A stretch of DNA of 64,000 nt from Nymphaea colorata (Eukaryota; Streptophyta; Magnoliopsida; Nymphaeales; Nymphaeaceae), in NCBI RefSeq assembly GCF_008831285.2, contig NC_045138.2:26755934-26819933 (forward strand), in the 5' to 3' direction. This document shows positions 12,401 to 24,095 of this stretch, one piece after another. Both the position numbers and the translations under genes were made by a program. The notes below the pieces were generated by a model, which saw only the letters and a list, made by a program, of their open reading frames with translations, was not told where the DNA came from and ran no database searches. The stretch's first letter is position 1, and each line of letters starts with the position of its first letter.

Positions 12401-14331
12401 GGATTCTCCAATATATAAAACACTCCAGATAGCATTGTTTAGGCTCACAGACTGATAGGATATACCAACTTACGTTGGAACCAGGGTAACTTTTTAAATT
12501 AGATTATGGATCGCAAGCTAATACTACAGGATCTCAAGCTTTGGATATTTAATGTCTCCAAATAACTAAACCTGACTCCAACTTCAAATTTAATATGGAA
12601 AAAGATCTATCAAGTAAACAGACTCAGAACAAAAACGTTCTGTAAGAATGGTCATTTTGTGGCCTGATGCGAGATGCGGTTAATCGCTTACTACACTATT
12701 TTTGAGTATCAAGCAACAATAATTGGTGATCATAAGCCTAGGAGAAAAGATCCATAAACCAAAGCAGCAGCAGCAGCAGCAGATTGAGAACATCACCCTT
12801 CACATAAGTCGTTTGAGAATTACAAAAGCCTATGGAATAATTTATCCATCAAAGATCTAAACTAGATTACGTCCATACCCGAATCCAAGTTATGAGAAAT
12901 CCAAAGAATTCGGGAATAAACTCATTGATCGAAGATCTAAACTATAGCCAAATTTTAGGCAGACCGGAACCCCTGTGATGAGAAACACACAGATTTCTGG
13001 AGTATACATACCCGTCGAAGATCTAAACTGCAACCAAGTTCCATGCACGCATGAATCCGAGTTATGAAAGATCAAAAATTTCTAGACAAAAGCTAAAGAT
13101 CTAAGCTATAATAACCAAATTAGGAAGAAACCTGAGCGGTGCAAATATTGCTTGTGGCCTTGTCGCGCCTAATATGTTGCTCCCTTGTCTGCATTGCCAT
13201 CCGCAGGGCCTGCTTCCCCGTCGAATCAACACTCACTCCGATGATCCTCCCAGGCATCATCCGCTTGTACTCTTGTGACGTTGCCAAGAACGCAGCATGA
13301 GGACCACCATAGCCCATGGGAACACCAAATCTTTGAGCCGATCCGACGACGATGTCGGCCCCCAGCTCGCCTGGAGGCGTAAGCATTGTCAAGGCCAGCA
13401 GATCCGACGCCATGACCACCTTCACGCCACTGGCGTGCGCCTTCTCGATGAAAGCTGAGTAATCGATGATCTCTCCCTCTGTTCCAGGGTACTGAACCAG
13501 CACCCCGCAGACATCCCCAGATGCATAACTGATATCCTTGAGATCGGAAACGACCACCTCGAGATCGAAGCCGCCGGCTCGGGTCTTGCAGATGTCGATG
13601 GTCTGCGGGTGGCAATTCGAAGCGATGACGAACGTCTTTTTCTTCCCCTTCTGGATGCTGTTGCACATGGACATGGCTTCCGCCGCGGCGGTGCCCTCGT
13701 CGAGGAGGGAGGCGTTCGACATGGGGAGCCCGGTGAGATCGGTAATCATGGTCTGGAAATTCAGCAAGGACTCAAGCCTCCCTTGCGCGATTTCGGCCTG
13801 GTAAGGAGTGTACTGCGTGTACCACCCTGGATTTTCCATGATATTCCTCAGAATCACGGCCGGCACAAAGGTGTTGTAGTATCCCATCCCGATGAACGAC
13901 TTGAAGATCTTGTTCTTGGAGGCGAGCTCCTGCATGTGGGCGATCATCTGGCTCTCCGTGAGCCCCTCGTCGAACTTGGAGAACTTCATAGGCTCGATCC
14001 GAATCGATTTCGGGACGGTGGCGTCGATGAGGGCGTCGACGGAGTCGAAGCCGACGGAAGAGGCCATCTTCGACTGCTCGTCCAGCGTGGCGGAGTTGTG
14101 ACGGCGGGGGAAGGTGTCGGACGGCTTCAGAGCCTCGACGGAGACGGAGCGGCGACCAGAGAAGGAAGAGCACGGGGAGTTTGTGGTGTAGTTGGGATTG
14201 AAGAGGCGGGTAGAGGGTGAGGTGAAGGAGGAGAGGTACCTAGCTTGGTGGTGTTGGGTTGCATGATGTTGGCGGTTGGCCAGGAGGCGCCGGAGGATTG
14301 CCCGGTGGGCGAGCTTCCTGGCACGTTCCAT
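6494..14331 (-). CDS. GLDP: glycine dehydrogenase (decarboxylating), P-protein of the mitochondrial glycine cleavage system
   Basis: The P-protein binds pyridoxal phosphate, decarboxylates glycine and passes the aminomethyl group to lipoylated H-protein in the mitochondrial matrix, the photorespiratory step shared with T and L proteins. Fifteen exons in transcript order: 14331-13132, 12374-12129, 12020-11943, 11859-11759, 11674-11479, 11373-11248, 11165-10980, 10799-10686, 9319-9167, 7975-7787, 7706-7629, 7551-7426, 7341-7243, 7082-6965, 6585-6494. They sum to 3,102 nt in frame, giving 1,033 aa, the usual plant length. The start [17 protein letters not shown] is a typical arginine-rich mitochondrial presequence. 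The PLP lysine is K769 in [18 protein letters not shown], encoded in the 9319-9167 exon. The C-terminus is [12 protein letters not shown] followed by an Ala-rich tail. Exon 1 is GC-rich and intron-free for 1.2 kb; the largest introns (9320-10685, 7976-9166) hold repeats. All junctions are GT/AG, and no break is seen. Confidence 0.97.
8470..8583. repeat. 53-bp-arm inverted repeat (hairpin) in a glycine decarboxylase intron
   Basis: The left arm 8470-8522 pairs with the right arm 8531-8583. There are only two non-matching positions across 53 bp, one of which would be a G:U wobble in RNA, and an 8-nt loop (atatatac). It lies inside the intron 7976-9166. It could be a small fold-back MITE or a young MIRNA-like hairpin; no target duplication is obvious and no known miRNA sequence was recognised. 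Confidence 0.9.
8751..8816. repeat. perfect 33-bp tandem duplication
   Basis: A 33-bp unit starting gtgagtcctttcatcagcag occurs twice back to back (8751-8783, 8784-8816) without mismatch, in the same glycine decarboxylase intron as the hairpin at 8470. Perfect identity suggests a recent slippage-type duplication. Confidence 0.97.
9864..9895. repeat. 32-bp palindrome in an AT-rich dispersed repeat
   Basis: 'atatcgcgagattttt' is followed immediately by its complement with one mismatch. The palindrome ends an AT-rich segment (about 9540-9900) containing 'aaaatctcg' and 'gagattttc' words in an intron of the glycine decarboxylase gene. Similar words recur at 19.9-20.1 kb and 26.15-26.3 kb, suggesting one degraded dispersed repeat family. 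Confidence 0.7.
12763..12782. repeat. (AGC)n trinucleotide microsatellite
   Basis: About six perfect AGC units in the first intron of the glycine decarboxylase gene (12375-13131). Non-coding. Confidence 0.9.
12849..13090. repeat. degenerate tandem repeat of about 80-86 bp, 3 copies
   Basis: The word 'tc(a/g)aagatctaaact' starts units at 12849, 12929 and 13015. Later shared words are 'gaatccaagttatgagaaa' and 'gaatccgagttatgaaaga'. The copies are diverged, so the duplication is old. It fills most of intron 1 of the glycine decarboxylase gene. Confidence 0.7.
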
Positions 14332-14852
14332 GGTGGCCGGTGGTGGGTGTCGGGGAGGGGAGGAGGAGGGAGGGGAGCTCCTCCAAGATGGGAGAGCTGA
14401 TGGTGGTGGTGATCTGGGAGTTTGGAAATGGTGGGGAGGGAACGGAGAGTTTTAAAATAACCCCATCGAAAACTTGTGCCCATCGTTAGCTCGCAGATTT
14501 GGTGGTGATGGAGAGAGGGAGAGAGGGAGATTGAGATTTGATGGTCTGTATTCCATCGCGGAAGAGAATCACCGTTTTGGCCTCCGCCATTGTCTCGTCT
14601 TTCTTTTCTGCACTTCCCCTTTCCATTTTTCTCATTATTAATTTCTATAATGGAATCTTGCGTCGGACCGTGATCGGATGCTCGCGTTCCATGGACAGGA
14701 CGACAAGAACGTCTTGTTCTCTGCGCCTCTAAACAATTGTGCCAAGTGTCCATCGTTTGATGAAGCTAAGCACAGACAACGTGTTTGTTAACGACCAGAC
14801 ATGTTAGATAAAGGAATAGAATAGCTAAAATCTATATCATTTTTTTTCTCAT

Positions 14853-14875
14853 TATATATATATATATATATATAT
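14853..14875. repeat. (TA)n microsatellite
   Basis: A short perfect TA dinucleotide tract about 0.5 kb upstream of the GLDP start. Confidence 0.9.
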
Positions 14876-15221
14876 GTCACGTGCATATGGACATTTATTT
14901 TTGTGCAATTGGGTTGAATTATTAAATAAAAGTTTTTTTTCAATAAAAAAAAACAGAGCCCACGTGGATCTTTTTGTCCGAATGTGACGCAAATGCGTCA
15001 AGCAAAAACACAATAAATAACTATTTTTTTTCGGGTCGAAAAATTTGTTGTGGCCGGTGAGCTTCGTATCTCCTGTTCAACCGGACTATTTTTCTTTCTT
15101 TTTTTTTTAATATCTTTGTCCGAATCTAAACCGATTTTGAATCCAAATATTTAATAGAAAAAAAAAACAATTTGAAATGGATTTGTGGTAGAATTTGGTC
15201 TGACTGAGGACTTGATTTTTT

Positions 15222-15405
15222 CAAGAGGCGGAGTCAAGGGGGGCTTGCATGGATCCGGCCTTACCTCAAATTTTTTTAAATAAAAAAATTTACATGAAAA
15301 TCTTAGATTTTATTTATTTTATATAAAATTTTTTAAAAATGATATTTTAGCCTTTATCAAAATTTAAAATTTTTTTTACTCTATCCTTAAATCAAACCCC
15401 TTTGA
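15222..15405. repeat. dispersed transposon fragment ('gcggagtcaagggggg' type)
   Basis: It starts with 'gaggcggagtcaaggggggc' and passes into T/A-rich sequence with 'tttagcctttatcaaaattt'. The same kind of opening followed by AT-rich sequence appears at about 31.78, 49.6 and 55.3 kb in this window. Such 'gcggagc' ends are common in plant transposon debris, but I cannot assign the superfamily. Confidence 0.45.
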
Positions 15406-16325
15406 ATGTACATAAACTTTTACATATTAACTATTGAATGAACTGCGAATATGAAAAGGACGTCGGCTGCCTACATTCTGCCATGGTTTGTCGCATTCCG
15501 GTTGGTAGGTTGGGGAAAATTTTATTGATCCACGGCATATTCTTATCCAGGTTTTTTACATAAAAATAAGATAAAATAAGATAAAAGTGAAAAATTATTG
15601 AAGAAAAGTAAAAAATATTCTCCCTCGAAGGACGCCAAAATTAAGCACAACAACTATGAAAATCAAACCGACAACTAAGCTTTATTGTCCGACCACCCAC
15701 CAACTGTTCTGCGCCCTTTAAATTATTAGCTAGTGTTGGCGAAATTGGTCCAAAGTTGCCCCATTTTTTTAGTCACTCATGCATACGGTAGCTATTTTGT
15801 AATTATAATTAATTTATTTTTTATAATGTTTAATACATTTTCTAACTTTATTCCCATTTTTTTAAAAAAAATCAAGCTTTGAAACTTTTGAGATTCACAA
15901 ACGGGTCAGATTCTCCCGGCTTTCTTTGTAGATGTGATGTTTCTGGACACATTTAAATCGATATTTTTCAATGGTTTATAATAAAGTCGAGTTGGCACAA
16001 GTCCTTGGAGTGAGGCACATTTTTAAAAGCGACCTCACATTGGGGCATTAAATATGAGTAAATAGCAAGAAAACAATTTTATTAGGTGCAAAAGGGTAAA
16101 TAAGCGAGTCTTTGAAGGGCACTAGCCAAAACAAGACAAGGGGGGAAGAGGGAAGTGCAGAATTATAAGGTTGGGTCAGAGTCCCAACAATGAGATGACT
16201 AAGCAAAAGAGAAAATTATGTGAAGCCATAAATATTGGGCAAATTTCTTTGAACCCCAGCTGGCCAATAAAGAAAGAGCATGTGGATGTGGGGGAGGGAA
16301 GATAAGACTCTTGGGTGGTCACAAG

Positions 16326-16470
16326 CATCTTCTTCTTCTCTTTCTATCTCTAGATAGAATTTTCTCATGGCACAAATTTTTTTAGAAGGATTTTTTTTTT
16401 TTTGGGGACATCTTCTTCTTCTCTTTCTATCTCTAGATAGAATTTTCTCATGGCACAAATTTTTTCAGAA
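16326..16470. repeat. 83-bp-period tandem duplication
   Basis: A block beginning catcttcttcttctctttct and running through 'tctcatggcacaaatttttt' is present at 16326-16387 and again at 16409-16470, nearly identical, separated by a T-run and 'gggga'. Intergenic. Confidence 0.9.
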
Positions 16471-16970
16471 AGAATATAGTTTTTTTTTGAGGGAATGCTG
16501 GTGGATGAGGAAAATGCTTTGGTTAGCTCCCAAGAAGGAAGGGGTTGGCTGCATTCCCATTCACACCCAGCTTATCCCCAATTTCACCCCTTCTTCTTGC
16601 CTCACAACCTTACATACCAAATCTAGAGAGAGAAAGCAACCAAGTCACTTGTTTTGTCAGGATCTCCCACTGTTGGTGCCTTATCATTTTTTTCTTACAA
16701 ATGCAATGGATCCTTTCATGTACCTACTTGTCACTTCAGATCTTAACAGTTCACAAACTCAACAAGTGATCTCTCTCTCTCTAAGTGATGGGTAGCGAAA
16801 ATGGTTTGGTTGGGTGACATGTTGTAGCCATGTTCTCAATTCGACTCGAAAAAGTGCTATTCTGCTATTCTGACAATATTAAAGATTACTATTGATCTTG
16901 AGATTATATGTCATATTATGAGGCCAAGTGAACCGGTTCATGTCTATATTATTTCTCTTTTTCTCTCTCT

Positions 16971-16973
<3 letters not shown>

Positions 16974-17023
<50 letters not shown>
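16974..17023. repeat. (TA)n microsatellite
   Basis: About 50 bases of perfect alternating TA, preceded by a short (CT)n run. Confidence 0.96.
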
Positions 17024-17026
<3 letters not shown>

Positions 17027-18091
17027 TATGAGTAAACTCATTTAAGTCACTCAAACCTGGTTTGGCTAAACAAAATTTGATGATTAAACGTTCTTTTGAC
17101 GTTAATGCTTTCTTTTTTGTTATATTCTGATTTTTTATTGACATGTCGATACAGAATGTTCAAGTGTGCAATTTTTTAAAGTTTTCCTGTCATGAGCACA
17201 CATATAACTATATGTACAGTTGCAATTATATTATAAGATTTCCAAAACTCATATAATATTTTGGGACATTCATTAGGTAACCCTGATGACCAAATAAGCC
17301 TCTTTTCTTTGGATGGCATGCTGCTGTGACTTGGAACTTTTCTAACTTTGAAAATCTGTATGTCAAATTCTGCTTAGTTCAATAAAAACCAATAGAGCAA
17401 AAACCAGTTTTTAGCAAAATCCAGTTTTGATGTAATCTAGAAATGCTTGAAATTGTGTTTTGCCGAAAAAATCTCCATCCAAGTCACTCCCGATTTTTTT
17501 TTTTCACATTCGCAAATTATTCTCTTATATATGCAGGTTGCAAAGTGTAAGATAAAAATGACAAAATATCTCGAGATTTTCGCTCGCAAAAATCTCTTTT
17601 CCCGATAAAGAGATTTGTGACTATAGTTCGAACAGACTAACCATTCTCCAGTCACTAACTTTCAAGGGCTACGAAAAATCTAGCATTCTAGTGTTTTCTG
17701 CGGAAAGATATATCCAACGTTTGCTTGCTTCCTGTAGTTACATATGTTAAGAACATGTCCAGAATAAAAGAAAAAAAGTTTATATCATGACATATATTCG
17801 AATGAGACCCGTCTAAAATTTTGATAATAATAATAATAACAATACAAGTTTCACTCTTTTTATGGATCCAGATCCACACTTTATATATATATATACAAAT
17901 GAAACATTAGATCTCCAACATTGGTTTGTGAGATATACATATTACATATTCTTCAAGAACAAGCGAATAATAGCATTGAAATGGTATTCTAACAATATAG
18001 AATATACTTGAGATTTGAATAATTTTATAGGAAGCTTTGACACAATCTTGGAAAACATATATTATTTTTGCTTTTATTTAATCAATAATTA

Positions 18092-18127
18092 GATATCTGC
18101 CGATACGAGGCTGTATCGGCCGATATC
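18092..18127. repeat. 36-bp imperfect palindrome, 'ccgatac...gtatcggc' repeat
   Basis: Arms 'gatatctgccgatac' and 'gtatcggccgatatc' differ at one position and flank a 6-nt loop. A third 'cgatacg' word follows at about 18141, and the segment ends with 'gacaaccat'. This looks like a remnant of a widespread plant repeat rich in 'cgatac/gtatcg' words. Confidence 0.6.
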
Positions 18128-19904
18128 TAAAAGGCATCCCGATACGATCTTGACAACCATAGTCCTAACCCCCCTCATGAGTCATGACTTGTCCTTGACC
18201 CATGTTTTTATTTTTCCAATTGACTGAAGTGACATTTTTGTTTTTTCTTTTCACCCCCTCTGATGAATCAGAGGCAAATAATAAAAAAAAAGGCACATGG
18301 TTTCATGTAATAATTTAAACTTTTTTTTTTTGGCACCTTTCGAATTCCTACCAACCCCAATCCCCAAAAGGTGTTTGCGGGCGCATGAGTGAAGTGACTC
18401 CAAAGGCAAAAAAGGCCACACTTTTCAAAGTGTTCCAAGGAATCTATGCGCTCTCTTTTTTTCAAAAAAGTTGTCGACCAAACTATCCGAAGTTTTTTTT
18501 TTATTTAAATAAATAATTTAAGTACTTTAAATTAATTTTAAAAATCAATTATTTTACATTTAGTAATTTAACTAGTTGAATGAGTGGAAAGAAACTGTCT
18601 AGAGTTACATTAGGATTTGAATGAACTTATATTTATTTTTTTTAACTTGAAAATAACGGTTATATCTTTATTTTACAGTTCAAAAAAAATAACAACAATC
18701 AAAGTGAATGACCAAACAAAAACAAATATAGTTGTTTTGTTTGGTTTTCTTTTGGTTTTAGGTCCAGCGTTAGGCCACTTGTTTGTACTGAAGCGGCGGC
18801 TACTCTAAATCAGGCGGTTCTGTTCTGGCTTTTCTGCGGCCGCCGGCGTTCTGATTTAACTTTTTACTTTACTGTGGGTGTCAAGTTTCAACAGATGGGT
18901 GAAGCATTATTGGGGACCGTCGCATGTGGTCTCTTTCATCCATCATCCCTACGCGTTGGGGAAATCTGATCGTTCCCCAAATCAGGATGTAACATCAATC
19001 ACCGTAGGTTAATCTCGTCTTCTCATTTTCAATTCGAGCAGGAAAGGCGTACACGACGATCAATGCTGATGTTGGTCATCATCCATCACAAACCAGGCAC
19101 TGGAGATTTCAGTTTTATCTAAGATTTATGAGTTTTAACGAAGCATATGATGTGCCTATGTTTACTGAAAAGACAGTGAAAGCCTGCTTCCCTTGATTTA
19201 ATTGTCCATGTTCATAGCGGCATCCCCAACAGTGTTTACCCTGAAGAGATCGCCCTTTTAAGTATATTGATCGATCCTTGGGGTTGAGGATGCACTTTCT
19301 GATTGTTGCAGTCTCTTCATTCTACAGTTTCTTTCTGGGCAGACCCTTTTCTTTTGGTCTTATGGAGTGGAGTATTCTGCAACTGCCCAAATTGATGCAT
19401 TATCTGCAGAGACGAATATGCTTTGCATCAGATTTACAAGGCTTGTTGGGTAGCAGAATTTGATACTTGTGCCCCCACTTTTTTTATACATATGTTGATA
19501 TTCTCCGCTTCATGGAAACCCAATTGCAGAGCAGGACATGGTTAATTATTTGTCTGACTGTTGATTACAATGAACCATTAAAGAGAAAAACTTCGGTCAA
19601 CATCATGTGAAAACTCAGATTGCAGAAAATCAAGGCCATTTTATCGTATAAAGATTTTTTTTTTTTGAGTAGGGCGGTACCATTTTCTTTTATGCTACCA
19701 AAGTTTTTCCCGAATGTTGTTTATGCTCATATAGTAAATGCTTGTTTCAATATGTTTTATTTTGGGTCCTCATTCATGACAAACTCTGTTGGTTTGTAAG
19801 ATATAAGGAAGTGAATAGATCATATCTGTATGGGATGTATACCGCAACTAAGTTTGATCCATTGTTACATATATTGTGTATGAGTATTATACGGTAAGGA
19901 ATTT

Positions 19905-20165
19905 CTCGAGTATGATATGACAAAATTGTATATCTCGAGAATATCTCGGGAAAATCTCGACAAATTTTTAAAAATTTTAAAATATTTAATAAATCTTAAA
20001 AATTATAAAAAAACAAAAATTAATAAAAATATGAAAAAACGCAAAAAATGTGTATTATACATGTTTTTTTCACGTTTTTTTTTTATTTTGTGGATTTTTT
20101 TTAAAAAAAACGCATCTAATTACTGTTTTATACGACTGACTAAATTTTCGTGTATTTAACGCATT
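19905..20165. repeat. AT-rich dispersed repeat with 'ctcgaga' words
   Basis: Several 'tctcgag', 'atctcggg' and 'aatctcgac' words within 80 bp are followed by a long A-rich then T-rich tract. It resembles the segment around 9540-9900 in the GLDP intron. Probably a degraded element; no coding capacity. Confidence 0.45.
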
Positions 20166-21427
20166 GTTTTTAAATAAAATGTGTTTTTTGTGACAATGAT
20201 TAACTTTGATCAATCAAACAATTGCATATTTAGCTTCAAATTTGAATGAAGAAAAGCAAGAGCATATGTAAATCCAATTCTTAAAAGTCCAACAGAGTCC
20301 AAAAGTCATTGATGATAGATCCGATGCTTCCAAATCCCATCCCACATTTAATGATGAAGTTATAATCTGATCTACAATGATGAATTAGATATGGATAATC
20401 AAAAATTTAACTGGGCATATTACATTAGTTATGATATCCATGTCCAGGTCTGGCTATAATTCTTACAATAGCGGCCTTAGTTTTCAATATATATATATAT
20501 ATTGATATATAAACCTAAGTTTCAAAAGAAATTTATATAACAGTAATAAGTCCCTAAACTTCCAAGACATTAGCTGTAATTAGAAAAATGATATTTGCAG
20601 ATTGGCATTCAATAAGTTAATTGGGTCATTTGATATCACTTGCATGCTTTTGCTTAGGCATACAAGTTGGCAAGTCAAACTCTATATGGATCTGAATTTT
20701 CAAAATGCCTATGTTAGGACTGAACATGTCCAACTCAAAAGACTAAGTTTTCCAAATATTCATTTCCTTCATGGGCACTTAATCATCTCTGGCGGATTTT
20801 CTTCACCGGCGGCAATCTTCCCCGCCTGAACCTACTTGACTGATTGATTATGACTGTACTGGAACTTCACTTACTGATCTGATAACAGGAAATGCATACA
20901 GAATCACAGATTGGACATAGTAGAGCTAAAAGAGGCAGAACATCAACCTTGGTCCAACGTATATTGCATCACTATGCTGTTCATGAAAGCTTTTGTTCAT
21001 TATCCGGATCAACTAATTGTTCATTTTCTCGGATCTCTAGCTCTAATCTGGTAGCTCGTTATTTGTCTGTATATATAAGCTCAACCTTCTTCACTGAGGC
21101 TATGTTGGATGCCTAGCCTGGGATTTGAAATCTGCATTAGGTGAGATCCACTACTGAAGTAAACAGTGGATTTCACAGCTGTGGATTTAATTAAGAGCCA
21201 CATTACCTTATAAAAAACATGGATCTGTACGGGTTTAAGATATCTGTGGATCTGGGTACCCTTGGATCCTCAGATCTAAGGTCCACTAGTCATTAAGTGA
21301 ACAAAGGTACTGTGGTTAGCAATATTAGTTTAACCTTAGTTGATACCACAAAAAGAAGGTTGCCCTCTTCTCAAAATGCAAAAATTTAGTTCATGTTCTA
21401 TAAAGCACAATTAAGTTGAAGCTCGGA

Positions 21428-21500
21428 TCACCTGCATGTCTAAGGGGTTAGACTTAAGAACTAGATCAAAAGCTCAAATCCCAAGAACGTGAACTACTGG
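21428..21500 (+). repeat. possible tRNA-like or SINE relic
   Basis: 'aggggttagacttaagaact' followed 15 bases later by 'gctcaaatccc' resembles the anticodon arm and T-loop/B-box spacing of a leucine tRNA, but the acceptor and D stems do not pair. It is at most a decayed tRNA-derived fragment, not a functional tRNA gene. Confidence 0.2.
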
Positions 21501-22686
21501 GAATTTCTGCCAACTTTGCTAAACATGTTTGGTTTCTACTTTTAGCTAATTGTGTGAAAGGAATCGCAACAAATATCTGTTTTTTCCTTTTTTCTCAGCT
21601 TCATGAAAGTCCTGATTCCAATATATTTAATGCTTCATTTGTACAATAATTTGATCAGCACGGCTGTCAGTGTAAAGAATCCTAATCAATAACTCGATTC
21701 TATATACATATTCTCAAGAAGCACTATATGTCTGACAGTCCAAGCCTGCCTTACCACACTAACCCGATTGAGTGTAGTTTTAGTTTTAAACTAATTGCTG
21801 GATAGAAATGTTGAAGCGCTTCTTAATTCAGAGAGAGGGAGAGAGAGAGAATAAGGCACATAACATGTCCGGCAGATACCTACCTGGCTGAAGAAGGTGA
21901 AGAGTAAAACAGTAATATGAAGAAATGTCTGTCAGGAACTAACTTTCACAGAAGAAGAAGAAGAAGAAGAAGGAAGAAGCAGGGAGGGGGGTGGAACTTG
22001 CTTGGAAGGAGAGGATTTAGGCAGAAAGTACATCTACGGTTGGGAATTCATTTTTCAACGTCGACATCCAAAATAAATGTGCTTGGCATAATGTGGTATG
22101 ACCACAACTTTCTGTGGTCAATATTATAGATTTGGCAATAAAGAACCTTAAAGCCTAGGGTGGGGTTATAAAGAGCTAGGGCTCTAGTTGGAACAGAAAA
22201 TGAGGTCCTAGCTAGCTAGTGACCTAAACCAACTTGGATCTGAATCTGCCTGCAACCAATTCAATCCCATTCACGAGAGCTAAGCTACACATATGAACCA
22301 ATCAATGGCGAGGCTGATGCAAGTTTTTAAGTGGGCATTGTCAAGTTTCACACATGAATGATCCTATCAAAAGGATTGCAATACGAAAACAGCGTATTTT
22401 TGGTTTAGATCCACAGAAAATTTTTCTCCTACTTGATGGGATCTTATCGATTTAAGGAGCCAAATCTTGAACAGTTAAAAGGCCACTAATGATTTCTTGA
22501 ACAATCAGGCTGGACTACCCTAGAGTTGCTAACTCATAGACACACAAGGACTAAACCAAAGCGGTTTAATTTTTACTGCAACTAAGAGAAGATCTAGTGC
22601 CACAAAACCACATATTTCTGGTTACTGTAGCATGAATATTTGGCATGCAAGCTTGTCAAGAATGTATATACGATTACTGATAAACG

Positions 22687-22915
22687 TTGCTTCAAATACT
22701 GAGAAAACACCGGAACTATTTTCATGTCGTTCATACTTCACACTGTAAAAGTATCACAAATCTACATTGCTTCAAATACTGAGAAAACACCGGAACTATT
22801 TTCATGTCGTTCGTACTTCACACTGTAAAAGTATCACAAGCCTACATTGCTTCAAATATTGAGAAAACACCGGAACTATTTTCATGTCGTTTCATACTTC
22901 ACACTGTAAAAGTAT
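22687..22915. repeat. 80-bp minisatellite, about 2.9 copies
   Basis: Units start at 22687, 22767 and 22847 with 'ttgcttcaaatactgagaaa' and share 'accggaactattttcatgtcgtt'. Copies differ at only a few positions. The array is followed within 20 bp by a (TA)n tract, 1.1 kb upstream of the MADS start. There are no CRISPR-like variable spacers. Confidence 0.96.
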
Positions 22916-22927
22916 ACACTTTTCTGC

Positions 22928-22930
<3 letters not shown>

Positions 22931-22972
<42 letters not shown>
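22931..22972. repeat. (TA)n microsatellite
   Basis: A perfect 42-base TA tract immediately after the 80-bp minisatellite. Confidence 0.96.
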
Positions 22973-22975
<3 letters not shown>

Positions 22976-23721
22976 ATGCATTTTCATAATTTACTGTAAG
23001 AAATGTGCTCTTGAAAGGGGAAAAAAAGAGATTTTCCTGCAAAATTTGGAGATATTTGTCCTCCCCGACAAGTTGCCTCTTGAATGAAGCGGATTTGATA
23101 TGGGTATGATCAATAATAGATAAACCGATGAAGGGAAGGAGAAGTTGTGGGGGACAAGGCGGTAGTGGTGTACCAGAAGAAGCAAAGAGCCCGTTTTACG
23201 TCACCCTCCAGCATTCCCTAAACTGATACGCACTCCTCTGCTACACGTCGCCAGTGCCATGCACCAAACAAGGCAACCTCCTCCATTTCTCCTTCCCCAA
23301 ATGGAATGGTACAGCGTTCCTCCAACTGGGAACCTCATCAACACACCCTCCACCTCCATTCAGATGTCTCCCCACATCCTCATTCTCATTTAAACAATCC
23401 AATTCCTGCTCTTCTTTTCAAGAAAAAGCTTCAGTAGGCTTCTTTTTGACAAATGAGAGAGCGAGAGAGAGAGAGCACATTGCTGGGGTCTAATTGAATT
23501 CTTTTTGAGAGTGGTAGGTTTGAACCAGAGATATGGACGATCTGTCTGTTGCCGAAAGGGTCATTGCAGCCCAGTGGTTCCTTGCAGGGCTCTCCATTCT
23601 CCCCCACCCAAAAATGGCACCAGAGGGCAGTTACCCATCCACACCACCTTTTCCTTTTTCCTTTCTTGGGGCAATACCACATGGCAGACCTCATTCATGA
23701 CTGAGAGCACCTCCCCTCCCC

Positions 23722-23724
<3 letters not shown>

Positions 23725-23752
<28 letters not shown>
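23725..23752 (+). promoter_or_regulatory. (CT)n tract upstream of the MADS-box gene
   Basis: Fourteen perfect TC units lie about 345 bp upstream of the MADS ATG. CT/GA tracts are common in plant core promoters and 5' UTRs, so this may mark the transcription-start region. That role is inferred from position only; a TATA box could not be fixed with confidence. Confidence 0.4.
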
Positions 23753-23755
<3 letters not shown>

Positions 23756-24095
23756 TCTGTTCATCACCGCGTTTCTTCTCCTTATCAGAATTTCCATTTC
23801 TGATGACAGTTCTTTATGCTAGGTAATCTTGATATAAGGCAAACCCAATTATGTTTCGCACACACTAAAACATCTTTCATGTTATTGCACACACTGGCCC
23901 TCTTTCTCTTTCCCTTTCTGCCTGCGAGTCTCCTTTTAACTCAAAGAAGGAGGAGGCACTCTTAAGATCTTTTGAGAGACAAACCCACTAAACCAGTTTT
24001 GGCTCCACCTTTCTTCTACAAGAAAGAAAGCAAGAGGGGGAAGAAAGCTATTATTGTTAACAGCCTGAGAGTGTGGAGATCATATTTAAGCGAGC

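Larger units (their letters stand above)
14332..24095. other. intergenic region between GLDP and the MADS-box gene
   Basis: The two genes point away from each other, so this 9.8 kb contains both promoters. Just upstream of the GLDP start (about 14505-14533) is a purine-rich stretch, CT-rich in the sense of GLDP transcription and plausibly 5' UTR. Within 370 bp of the MADS start is a (CT)n tract. The rest is AT-rich with microsatellites, a minisatellite and dispersed repeats listed separately. No open frame here looks like a gene. Confidence 0.6.

Noticed and set aside
13226-14753. Several long open frames on both strands (for example 13226-13666, 13609-14220, 13772-14173, 14127-14753).
   Set aside because: They overlap the GC-rich first exon of the glycine decarboxylase gene and its leader in other frames. 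Composition is Arg/Gly-rich and no domain is recognisable; they are shadows of the real exon.
21428-21500. Functional leucine tRNA gene.
   Set aside because: Only the anticodon-loop and B-box-like words are present; the acceptor, D and T stems do not pair. Kept only as a weak relic.
22687-22915. Regular repeats that could suggest a CRISPR array.
   Set aside because: The 80-bp units are contiguous with no unique spacers, and the host is a plant; this is a minisatellite.
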